From NCBI GenBank assembly GCA_964443745.1, contig CAYUEN010000050.1:1-9472 (forward strand): DNA of 9,472 nt. Direction: 5' to 3'. Numbering within the stretch: position 1 is the stretch's first letter; every line of letters begins with the position of its first letter. The notes below the pieces were generated by a model. The model was not told where the DNA came from, did no database searches, and saw only the letters and a program-made list of their open reading frames with translations. This DNA is from CAYUEN01 sp964443745. Its GTDB lineage: Bacteria; Campylobacterota; Campylobacteria; Campylobacterales; QNZT01. This document shows positions 1 to 6,102 of the stretch, piece after piece. A program made the position numbers and the translations under genes.

Positions 1-453
1 AACAACTCCTTTATCGGATGCTTTTTCTTTTGCAGTCTTTCCAACATGTTCTCATTGACCGAAATAATATACTCCCCAAGTTCTTTTTCAAGTTCCTGGA
101 TACGAACCATTTGTTCGAACTTCTCACCTACATTTTGTGCAATCTTTTCACGCTTTTTTTAGAAAATAGTCGAATCGAGAAACTCTGGTTTCTGCAAATT
201 CTATCAATTAAGTTGCGGCAAGTCTGATTTTTTCACTATTTTGCAACGTTTTTTGATCAAGACAATTTAACGAAGTATAAAGTCTCCGGAAAACATCATA
301 ATAGCGATGAAAAACGAGTGTATTTACCGTTCCAATTTTTTTATTGAGACGCGTTGATATTGACTGCATAATCCATTCGGATGGATGGAGGGGATATGGG
401 GTGAAGGTCTCTGCAAAATATTGATAGAAATCTTCAGAAAAGAATCTCTTAAA
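1..453 (-). pseudogene. Decayed reverse-strand coding remnant, family not recognised, continues past the left edge
   Basis: Read on the minus strand from 453 leftwards, one frame gives 81 codons of protein-like sequence (for example TPYPLHPSEW, VFHRYYDVFRRLYTSL, NSEKIRLAAT) before a TAA at 208-210. The same frame then continues sensibly (LIEFAETRVSRFDYFLKK) to 154 and hits a TGA at 148-150. Removing one A from the A7 run at 154-160 restores an open frame (REKIAQNVGEKFEQMV, then IQELEKELGEYIISVNENML) that stays open to base 1. No ATG, GTG or TTG start lies in frame between the upstream TAA at 454-456 and an internal Met codon at 367-369, so the 5' end is also damaged or missing. The left part is rich in Glu, Lys and Leu, like a helical or coiled-coil segment. 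I do not recognise the family. The stretch is AT-rich compared with the genes to its right. An alternative is non-coding DNA that reads well by chance, but two segments joining across both lesions argue against that. Confidence 0.55.
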
Positions 454-497
454 TTATCTTGACCTATGTGAAATTATACACTTTCTTGTCAAACTTT

Positions 498-528
498 TGC
501 TAATATAATTCCTATCTCACCCAAAGGA
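498..528 (+). promoter_or_regulatory. Probable purT operon promoter (-10) and ribosome binding site
   Basis: An extended -10 element, TGCTAATATAAT, lies at 498-509. No good -35 sits at the normal distance (TTGTCA at 486-491 is only 12 bases away), but Campylobacterota promoters often lack a clear -35 and rely on T-rich upstream DNA, which is present here. Transcription would start near 516. AAGGA at 524-528 is a good Shine-Dalgarno, 6 bases before the purT ATG. Confidence 0.5.
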
Positions 529-534
529 TAGAGT

Positions 535-1695
535 ATGCTTTTTACGACTCCTCTCAAACACAACGCTCTGAAAATTCTGCTTCTGGGCAGTGGCGAGCTG
601 GGCAAGGAGGTGGCGATCGAGGCGCAGCGACTCGGGATCGAAGTGGTCGCGGTGGATCGCTACCAGCACGCCCCGGCACACCTGGTCGCTCACCGCTCCT
701 ACGTGATCGATATGCTCGACAAAGAGAAGGTGCTGGAAGTGATCCGGCGCGAAAAGCCCGACTATATCCTCCCGGAGGTGGAGGCGATCAGCATCGAAGC
801 GCTCTTCGAGGCGGAGAGAGAGGGTTTTCATGTCATCCCCAACGCCGAAGCGGTCAACAAAACGATGAACCGCAAAAACATTCGGATTTTCGCGGCCGAA
901 GAGCTGGGGCTCAAAACCAGCGCCTACCGTTTCGTCAGCGATTTGGAAGGGTTGAAAAAGGCGGCCGAAGAGATCGGTTTTCCCTGCGTAATCAAGCCGG
1001 TGATGAGCAGTTCGGGACACGGTCAGAGCATCGCCAGAGAGCGAAAAGATCTGGAACGCTCCTGGGAGATCGCCAAAGAGGCGCGGGGAGATGCGAGCGA
1101 ATTGATCGTAGAGGAGTTCGTACCGTTTGATTACGAGATCACCCTTCTTACCGCGCGCAACGAGCACGGTACCGTCTTTTGCGAACCGATCGGCCATATC
1201 CAAAAAGAGGGAGACTATATCTTCTCGTGGCAGCCGATGCAGATGAGCGACACGGCGATCGACAGGGCAAAGATCATCGCCAAAACGATCACCGACGGAC
1301 TGGGCGGACGCGGGATTTTCGGCGTAGAGCTTTTTATCAAGGGAGACGAGGTCTATTTCAGTGAAGTGAGCCCGCGTCCTCATGATACGGGCATGGTGAC
1401 GATGATCACCCAATCACAGAGCGAATTCGCGCTGCATATCAGAGCCGTTCTGGGATTGCCGCTGGGTTTTCGCTTCTACGGGCCGGGGGCGAGCGCGGCT
1501 TACAAGTCGGATCTTCATTCTATCGCACCGGTATTCGAAATCGACGATGCGCTTTTCGACACCGATGCGTTCGTGCGGATTTTCGGCAAGCCCGAAGCAC
1601 ACCCCGGCCGCAGGATGGCTGTAGCCCTCACCTTCGGTGAAGATGCGCTCGAATACGCCAAAACCCTCGTCGCAAAAATCAAAGGAGTCTCATGA
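535..1695 (+). CDS. purT: Formate-dependent phosphoribosylglycinamide formyltransferase (PurT)
   Basis: PurT is a cytoplasmic ATP-grasp enzyme of de novo purine synthesis. It uses formate and ATP to formylate glycinamide ribonucleotide (GAR) to FGAR, independently of folate. The 386-residue length matches the roughly 390 usual for the family. The N-terminal pre-ATP-grasp domain carries LLLGSGELGKE (residues 15-25), the nucleotide/GAR-binding loop, followed by EVEAISIEAL (81-90). The ATP-grasp part shows IKPVMSSSGHGQS (153-165), VEEFVPFDYEITLL (192-205), GVELFI (263-268) and SEVSPRPHDTG (276-286); the Glu residues in the last two match the metal-binding pair. The ATG at 535 has AAGGA 6 bases upstream, and the N-terminus aligns with the family pattern. 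It is first in an operon with the next two genes and overlaps the lipoprotein gene by 4 bases (ATGA). The GAR formyltransferase function is a confident family call. Confidence 0.96.
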   Translation: MLFTTPLKHNALKILLLGSGELGKEVAIEAQRLGIEVVAVDRYQHAPAHLVAHRSYVIDMLDKEKVLEVIRREKPDYILPEVEAISIEALFEAEREGFHVIPNAEAVNKTMNRKNIRIFAAEELGLKTSAYRFVSDLEGLKKAAEEIGFPCVIKPVMSSSGHGQSIARERKDLERSWEIAKEARGDASELIVEEFVPFDYEITLLTARNEHGTVFCEPIGHIQKEGDYIFSWQPMQMSDTAIDRAKIIAKTITDGLGGRGIFGVELFIKGDEVYFSEVSPRPHDTGMVTMITQSQSEFALHIRAVLGLPLGFRFYGPGASAAYKSDLHSIAPVFEIDDALFDTDAFVRIFGKPEAHPGRRMAVALTFGEDALEYAKTLVAKIKGVS

Positions 1696-2357
1696 AACAT
1701 ATCAAAAAAATCGCCGACTATTCGATCGTAGGCGGAATGGGCGGGCTGCTTATCGCCGCGATGGGCGGATGTGAAAGTTCCGATCACGCTCTCCCTCCCC
1801 AACAGCAAGCACAAAGCGACGCTTTCGCACAGGCAAGCCAAAGACAAGGCGCCTTCGTCGTGATCGAAGAGGTCGCACCCAAACGATACAAAATCGTAGA
1901 CGAATATCCAAGCTCCGAAACCCGGGTCATTCTCAAGAGTCTCGACGGTACCGAAAAAATCCTCTCTCAAGAGGAACTCGACACCCTGATCAAAGAGGAG
2001 GCCAAACGGATCGAAGAGGGAAAATCGACCCTCACCAATCCGGAAATCGGCAGCGGCATGGGAGGATTGAGCCTGGGGGAAACGATTCTCGCCAGTGCGG
2101 CGGGAGCGATCCTGGGCAGTTGGATCGGCAGCAAACTTTTCAACAATCCCAATTACCAGCAACAACGCCGTACCAGCTACAAAAACCCCTCGACCTACAG
2201 CCGTAGCGTCGACAGTTTCAAAAAGGCCAAAAGCACTACCTCCAAAAAGAGCGGATATTTCGGATCACGCTCCAAAAGCTCCACCCGCTCCGCTCCGACA
2301 CGACGCTCTTCGGGCTTTTTCGGATCGCGAAGCGGCTCGCGCACTTTTGGCGGATAA
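1692..2357 (+). CDS. UPF0323 family lipoprotein with basic Ser/Gly-rich tail ending in Gly-Gly
   Basis: This 221-residue protein resembles the Campylobacterota UPF0323 lipoproteins (Cj0371-like, from memory), whose function is unknown. The signal peptide is Gly-rich and ends in a lipobox, AAMGGC, with Cys27 the expected lipidated residue. Residues 54-118 form a mixed charged globular region. Residues 121-150 (GMGGLSLGE, then TILASAAGAILGSWIGSKLF) look like a glycine-zipper or short membrane-associating helix. From about 155 the tail is Arg/Lys/Ser/Thr-rich and holds two copies of SGxFGSRSxS at 187-196 and 207-216, ending RTFGG. The gene overlaps purT by 4 bases, has GGAG at 1684-1687, and is 3 bases from the ATP-grasp gene downstream. 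The overall plan (lipoprotein, Gly-rich segment, low-complexity tail ending in GG, ATP-grasp gene next door) resembles E. coli YgiB next to YgiC. Family assignment is fairly sure; function is unknown. Confidence 0.85.
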   Translation: MKHIKKIADYSIVGGMGGLLIAAMGGCESSDHALPPQQQAQSDAFAQASQRQGAFVVIEEVAPKRYKIVDEYPSSETRVILKSLDGTEKILSQEELDTLIKEEAKRIEEGKSTLTNPEIGSGMGGLSLGETILASAAGAILGSWIGSKLFNNPNYQQQRRTSYKNPSTYSRSVDSFKKAKSTTSKKSGYFGSRSKSSTRSAPTRRSSGFFGSRSGSRTFGG

Positions 2358-2360
2358 CGT

Positions 2361-3545
2361 ATGAAATTTCGCAAAATCCGACCACTGACGAAATCGTTCC
2401 TGGAGGAGATCGGCTTTTCCTGGCATACCGATATGGACGATAATACCCCTTATCTCACCGACGAACTGGTGGTGGTGAGCGAACGGGAAGCGACGATGTA
2501 CGCCGACGCCGCCAACGAGCTCTACGATATGTATGTGGAAGCAGGCGACTACGTAATCGAAAACGGGCTCTTTCACGAAATCGATATCCCCTTCAACCTC
2601 GTCGACCTGATCAAAGAGAGTTGGGAAAACGACGTCCACTGGCATCTCTACGGACGATTCGATTTTGCAGGTGGACTGGACGGTCTACCCATCAAACTGC
2701 TCGAGTTCAATGCCGACACTCCCACGCTGCTTTTGGATACCGCCGTCGCGCAATGGGCGATGCTCAAAGCAAACAAACTCGACGAAGCGGCACAGTTTAA
2801 CAACCTCTACGGCGCACTGAAAGAGAATTTCAGACGCCTCGTCACGCTCGAAGAGAAGACCGAAAAATTTTCCGCCTATTACGAAGGGTGGAAACTCCTC
2901 TTCAGCTCCGTCAGAGGAGCGCAGGAGGATGAAGATACGACCCGTTTTCTGCAGCATATCGCCACCGAAGCGGGGTTTGAAACCGCTTTTGCTTACATCG
3001 ACGAAGTGGCGTTCGACGAATCGGAGGGGATTTTCTACGGCGATGAAAATTTCGAGTTTCTATTCAAGTTGATTCCTTGGGAGGATATCGCGATCGAAGA
3101 GGGAGGGCTCGCTACGATCCTCACGCAAATCGTCAAAAACAAGAAAGCGATCATTCTCAACCCCGCCTATACGCTGATGTTCCAGTCAAAAGCGTTTATG
3201 AAGATTCTCTGGGATCTCTTCCCCGGCCACCCGCTGCTGCTGGAGACCTCTTACGAGCCCTTGCGACAGAAAGCCTACGTCAAAAAACCGGCATTCGGTA
3301 GAGAGGGGGAAAATATCACGATCTACGACACCGGCGGCGAAATCCTCGATGAAAAAGGGGGACACTACGCCAACTTCAAACCCGTCTATCAGGAGAGAGC
3401 CGCACTTAATCGCGACGATTCGGGGCGTTATTACCAAGCGGGAGTTTTCTTCGCCTACGAAGCGTGCGCACTCGGATACCGAAGGGGAGAACGCCCGATT
3501 CTCGACGACGACGCGAAATTCGCGGGTCACATCATCGAGGGCTGA
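2361..3545 (+). CDS. Glutathionylspermidine synthase-like ATP-grasp ligase (YgiC/GspS synthetase-domain family)
   Basis: This 394-residue protein matches the stand-alone synthetase-domain family (GSP_synth; E. coli YgiC/YjfC, C. jejuni Cj0372 from memory). The founder, bifunctional GspS, uses ATP to join the glycine carboxylate of glutathione to spermidine; it also has an amidase domain, which is absent here. Visible family features are LYGRFDFAGG (96-105), KLLEFNADTPTLLLDT (112-127), ILNPAYTLMFQSKAF (265-279), LETSYEPL (294-301), YVKKPAFGREGENI (306-319, the nucleotide-binding Lys/Gly-rich segment) and YQAGVFFAYEACALGYRRG (358-376). There is no signal peptide, so it should be cytoplasmic. 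It begins 3 bases after the lipoprotein stop with only a weak Shine-Dalgarno (GGCGGA), suggesting coupled translation. No polyamine gene is nearby, so glutathionylspermidine synthesis is not supported by context. The true substrate is unknown; the linked lipoprotein is an attractive candidate. Its stop abuts the stop of the convergent gene. Confidence 0.88.
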   Translation: MKFRKIRPLTKSFLEEIGFSWHTDMDDNTPYLTDELVVVSEREATMYADAANELYDMYVEAGDYVIENGLFHEIDIPFNLVDLIKESWENDVHWHLYGRFDFAGGLDGLPIKLLEFNADTPTLLLDTAVAQWAMLKANKLDEAAQFNNLYGALKENFRRLVTLEEKTEKFSAYYEGWKLLFSSVRGAQEDEDTTRFLQHIATEAGFETAFAYIDEVAFDESEGIFYGDENFEFLFKLIPWEDIAIEEGGLATILTQIVKNKKAIILNPAYTLMFQSKAFMKILWDLFPGHPLLLETSYEPLRQKAYVKKPAFGREGENITIYDTGGEILDEKGGHYANFKPVYQERAALNRDDSGRYYQAGVFFAYEACALGYRRGERPILDDDAKFAGHIIEG

Positions 3546-3561
3546 TCACTCGATCGTGATC
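3544..3561. other. Inverted repeat at abutting convergent stop codons
   Basis: GATCAC (3544-3549) and GTGATC (3556-3561) are perfect inverted 6-base arms around a 6-base loop. The element covers the TGA of the ATP-grasp gene (3543-3545) and the TGA of the convergent lipoprotein gene (3546-3548, minus strand). It could form a hairpin in either transcript, but no T-tract follows on either strand, so it is not a convincing intrinsic terminator. Confidence 0.35.
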
Positions 3562-4022
3562 TTCGTATTCGCGTAGCTGCCGGGAAGCGAAAGGATCAGA
3601 TAGGGATTGGTGAGTGCCTCGGTAACCAATCCGGAAGGGGTGATCTTTTTGAGCGTGAGTGCCGATGCATCGGCGCTTTTGGTGATGGCGGCGATTTCAT
3701 ATCCGTATCCGCCGGTAAACTGTGTTCCCATCATCACGACGACCATCGTCCCCTCGAACGCCGGAGCCTTTTGCGCTGTGATTCGTTCGTAGAGTGTTGC
3801 AAACGCCTCTTTTTGAGCTGGAACGTCGCTGCGGAAACTCTTCGCGATCGCCTCGCCTTCGTGGTAGAGTGCCATATCCGCCGGATACGATCCGCTGGCT
3901 ACGATAGTGTAATCCTCTTGCATCGATTTGGTTCCCTTGTCGATCGTCGTCTCAAATACCGTACCACATCCGCTAAAAAGAAGAAGAATAGCTACGGCGA
4001 ATATGAGTTTTACGCTTTTCAT
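3546..4022 (-). CDS. PrcB-like C-terminal domain lipoprotein
   Basis: This is a 158-residue predicted lipoprotein. Residues 1-18 form a Lys-started hydrophobic signal peptide, and the lipobox LLFSGC gives Cys19 as the lipid-attachment site. After a linker (20-85), residues 90-157 resemble the PrcB C-terminal domain: a beta strand (GTMVVVMMG), the turn GTQFTGGYGYEI (99-110), an ITKSADASALTLKKI strand, and a closing region NPYLILSLPGS (139-149). PrcB was named from a Treponema protease-complex subunit; in most bacteria the domain's role is unknown, and no protease gene is nearby. The ATG at 4020-4022 has AGGAG at 4030-4034, 7 bases upstream. The gene is single, convergent with the purT operon and 130 bases beyond the murB stop. 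It probably sits in the inner or outer membrane facing the periplasm. Domain call is moderate; function is not known. Confidence 0.75.
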   Translation of the reverse strand: MKSVKLIFAVAILLLFSGCGTVFETTIDKGTKSMQEDYTIVASGSYPADMALYHEGEAIAKSFRSDVPAQKEAFATLYERITAQKAPAFEGTMVVVMMGTQFTGGYGYEIAAITKSADASALTLKKITPSGLVTEALTNPYLILSLPGSYANTKITIE

Positions 4023-4052
4023 CGTCTGGCTCCTGTCGTTTTATCTGCATCC

Positions 4053-4081
4053 ATTCTAACGAAAAAGGGAAAGCAGCGCAA
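4053..4081 (-). promoter_or_regulatory. Promoter of the PrcB-like lipoprotein gene
   Basis: On the minus strand, TTGCGC (4076-4081) and TAGAAT (4053-4058) are separated by exactly 17 bases, a good sigma-70 layout. Transcription would start near 4046, leaving a leader of about 24 bases with AGGAG at 4030-4034. The gene can thus be transcribed separately from murB upstream. Confidence 0.5.
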
Positions 4082-4085
4082 GAAC

Positions 4086-4095
4086 TTTACGTAAA
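4086..4095. promoter_or_regulatory. 10-bp palindrome just upstream of the lipoprotein promoter
   Basis: TTTACGTAAA is a perfect palindrome lying 4 bases beyond the predicted -35 of the lipoprotein gene, where an activator or repressor dimer could bind. The surroundings (4086-4152) are very AT-rich and show no GC-rich terminator hairpin for murB. A 10-base palindrome in AT-rich DNA can occur by chance. Confidence 0.25.
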
Positions 4096-4152
4096 ACTTT
4101 AATTTTTTCTATAATTTTTTTGTCTTTTATTCATTTTAGTTACCAAAAGTAA

Positions 4153-4944
4153 TCATCTCCTACCGTTTCGACCCAACACGATCACCTCTTCCTCCAACAT
4201 GATCCCAAAGCGCGCTTTCACTTCCGCTTTGGCCAGCTCGATCAACGTATACGCATCCTCGAAAGTGGCGCTTCCCAGATTGATCAGAAAGTTGGCATGC
4301 AAAGAGCTGAACATCGCGTCTCCGATTCGCTTCCCTTTCAAGCCGACCGCTTCGATCAGCCGCCCCGCGAATTCCCCCGGCGGATTTTTGAATACGCTCC
4401 CCGCGCTCGGCTCTCCCGGTTGTTTCGCACGCATCCGCGAAAACCGCTCCAGCCGGGCCATATCGAATCCTTTGCGTATCGAAAACTTTCCCTCGAACAC
4501 TATTCCGTCGATACGACTGTGGCGATACCCGTGCGGAATCCGTTCTTTCGGCTTCTCTCCGCTTTGGGTTCGAAGCGAAACGAGACGGTCGAAAATCTCC
4601 TCCTCCTTCATTCCCGCATTCATCTTCAGCAATCCTCCAAGCGTTCCCGGAAGTTTGCCCAGATATTCGAACCCGCCGATATTATGGCGCCTGCAAAACG
4701 AAAATATTCGGCCGCTTCGGGTCGCACCGCCGACGATCAGGTACTCCCCCTCCAGACGAATATAGTCGAATCTTTTGGAAAGCATCACGAGCGGAGGCGG
4801 CGTTGGCGAGAGGAGCAGATTGTTCGCACCCCCCACGACGAAACTTCCCTCCGCCGGAGAAACCGGCTCATCCAGCAGCGTCACCTCCGCAACCGGACCG
4901 ATCCGGATCGAACTGTAGCGGGAAAAGTCGATCTTACGGGTCAT
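4153..4944 (-). CDS. murB: UDP-N-acetylenolpyruvoylglucosamine reductase (MurB)
   Basis: MurB is the cytoplasmic FAD/NADPH enzyme that reduces UDP-GlcNAc-enolpyruvate to UDP-MurNAc, the second committed step of peptidoglycan precursor synthesis. Starting at the ATG at 4944 the protein is 263 residues, like the short Campylobacter MurB. Motifs in order are VVGGANNLLLS (36-46), LGKLPGTLGGLLKMNAG (95-111, FAD pyrophosphate loop), GYR (139-141, substrate/NADPH Tyr-Arg), GSVFKNP (182-188, containing the proton-donor Ser), HANFLIN (216-222) and LEEEV (250-254, containing the catalytic Glu). A longer frame reaches 5013, but it overlaps fliQ and its extra residues are not MurB-like. The ATG at 4944 overlaps the fliQ TGA by one base (TGATG), which indicates coupled translation; no Shine-Dalgarno is seen. 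It is last in the mqnD-fliQ-murB cluster. Confidence 0.95.
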   Translation of the reverse strand: MTRKIDFSRYSSIRIGPVAEVTLLDEPVSPAEGSFVVGGANNLLLSPTPPPLVMLSKRFDYIRLEGEYLIVGGATRSGRIFSFCRRHNIGGFEYLGKLPGTLGGLLKMNAGMKEEEIFDRLVSLRTQSGEKPKERIPHGYRHSRIDGIVFEGKFSIRKGFDMARLERFSRMRAKQPGEPSAGSVFKNPPGEFAGRLIEAVGLKGKRIGDAMFSSLHANFLINLGSATFEDAYTLIELAKAEVKARFGIMLEEEVIVLGRNGRR

Positions 4945-5210
4945 CAGAAGAGAAATGTGGGGATTTTGTTGAGAATATCGGTGGTGAACTCGATCATCAT
5001 ATTCATCATCCACGGCATCGTGAAGATGATCACCACCACCACCAGAATGATCTTGGGAACGAACGAGAGCGTCATCTCGTTGATCTGGGTGGTCGCCTGA
5101 AAGATACTGATCGCCAGACCCGCGATCAGACCCGCCATCAGCATCGGCAACGAAAGATAGAGTGCGAGTTTGAAAGTCTCGACTCCCAATCCAATCAACT
5201 TCGCTTCCAC
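4944..5210 (-). CDS. fliQ: Flagellar export apparatus protein FliQ
   Basis: FliQ is a small inner-membrane subunit of the flagellar type III export gate (FliP5-FliQ4-FliR1), which passes rod, hook and filament subunits across the membrane. The 88-residue length is typical. Two hydrophobic helices (about 13-38 and 50-72) flank the highly conserved segment SIFQATTQINEMTLSFVPKI (35-54). The start is GTG at 5208-5210, supported by a strong AGGAGG at 5217-5222 (minus sense), 6 bases upstream and directly after the mqnD stop; the N-terminus also aligns with family members. It lies apart from any other flagellar gene in this window, between mqnD and murB; fliQ-murB adjacency is known in Campylobacter. 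Identity is confident. Confidence 0.95.
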   Translation of the reverse strand: MEAKLIGLGVETFKLALYLSLPMLMAGLIAGLAISIFQATTQINEMTLSFVPKIILVVVVIIFTMPWMMNMMIEFTTDILNKIPTFLF

Positions 5211-5222
5211 AAATCGCCTCCT

Positions 5223-6086
5223 CTATGCAAACCGGTAATCGTGGTATTCCCGGGGAATCAGAAAGGATTCGACCCGAATCGGCGCATCGTAAAAACCATG
5301 CTCGTATCCGATTTCGTAGAGCCGATCCAACGCCGCGAACTGCCTCTCATCCATCTCGATGGAGGTGTCGTTGGCATACATCTGCAGATAGCGATCCAAC
5401 TTCCGGGCATCCACTCGGATCAATCCACGCTCTATGAGCATCGCCGAGAGGATGGCGCTATTTTGGTGCGCCACCCGTACCGCATCGGTCAGGATGCGTT
5501 CGTATTCGATCGCCCGTGTGATCGGCAGCGACCGTCTTAGCGCCATTCCGCCCAGCGGAAGCGGAAGATCTCCTCCGCACAGCTCTCTCCAGATATCCCA
5601 GAGCTCTCGCTCGACCTCCAGCTTTTCGTCGTAGGTGAGGATGCTTTCATGAATCAACACCCCGGCATCCACCTCTCCGCTCAATACCGCTTCTTCGATT
5701 TCCAGAAAGTTTTTATAGACGATACGCGCCTGCGGGTAGGCGATCCGAAAGAGCAACGCATTGGTGGTATAGCGCCCGCTGAGGGCGACTTTGAAACGGC
5801 GACCGAGCCGCCTCCCTTTGCGCTTGATCAACTTGGGGCCATAACCATCCCCGAAACTCACCGCCGTACGCAACAACGCATACTCTTCGCGGATCAGCGG
5901 ATAGAGGGCGAAACTGATCGCGGTGATATCGTAACGGTTTTCGAGCGCCCTTTCGTTGAGCGTTTCGATATCGAGCGCGACATTTTCAAAACGGGCGTCG
6001 CCGGTATCGACCCAGCCGAATTTGATCGCGTAGAACATGAAGATATCGTCGGCATCGGGCGAATGTGCGACCGTCACTCTCTTCAC
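5223..6086 (-). CDS. mqnD: 1,4-dihydroxy-6-naphthoate synthase (MqnD, futalosine menaquinone pathway)
   Basis: MqnD converts cyclic dehypoxanthine futalosine (cyclic DHFL) to 1,4-dihydroxy-6-naphthoate in the futalosine route to menaquinone, the main respiratory quinone of Campylobacterota. The 287-residue protein has the periplasmic-binding-protein-like fold signature. AHSPDADDIFMFYAI (7-21) is the diagnostic N-terminal motif, followed by ITAISFALYP (54-63), GYGPKLI (81-87), LSGRYTTNALLF (102-113) and GVLIHESILTY (142-152), whose His146 corresponds to the catalytic His. The start is GTG at 6084-6086, with GAGGAG 5 bases upstream; the nearby ATG at 6087-6089 is out of frame. It is the first gene of a leftward cluster, 12 bases before fliQ. 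The other futalosine genes (mqnA/B/C/E) are not in this window. Confidence 0.93.
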   Translation of the reverse strand: MKRVTVAHSPDADDIFMFYAIKFGWVDTGDARFENVALDIETLNERALENRYDITAISFALYPLIREEYALLRTAVSFGDGYGPKLIKRKGRRLGRRFKVALSGRYTTNALLFRIAYPQARIVYKNFLEIEEAVLSGEVDAGVLIHESILTYDEKLEVERELWDIWRELCGGDLPLPLGGMALRRSLPITRAIEYERILTDAVRVAHQNSAILSAMLIERGLIRVDARKLDRYLQMYANDTSIEMDERQFAALDRLYEIGYEHGFYDAPIRVESFLIPREYHDYRFA

Positions 6087-6102
6087 CGCATCTCCTCGTT
6101 TT

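Noticed and set aside
18..227. Forward 69-residue frame in the left-edge region
   Set aside because: Its product is a Phe/Leu-rich low-quality translation, has no Shine-Dalgarno, and is the complement of the better reverse-strand coding remnant.
473..492. Minus-strand TTGACA plus TATAAT as a promoter for the left-edge remnant
   Set aside because: The two boxes are only 8 bases apart, too close for a sigma-70 promoter.
517..1413. 298-residue reverse-strand frame opposite purT
   Set aside because: Antisense shadow of purT caused by GC-rich codon bias; the forward strand matches PurT motif by motif.
4110..4115. Forward TATAAT that could drive antisense RNA into murB
   Set aside because: Very AT-rich surroundings make such a match likely by chance, and no -35 or transcript product supports it.
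4945..5013. N-terminal extension of murB by 23 residues
   Set aside because: It overlaps fliQ, its residues (MDDEYDDRVHHRY) are not MurB-like, and the ATG at 4944 gives the normal N-terminus.
4297..5540. Long forward frames opposite murB, fliQ and mqnD
   Set aside because: Arg/His-rich shadows without start signals; all three minus-strand genes show clear family motifs.
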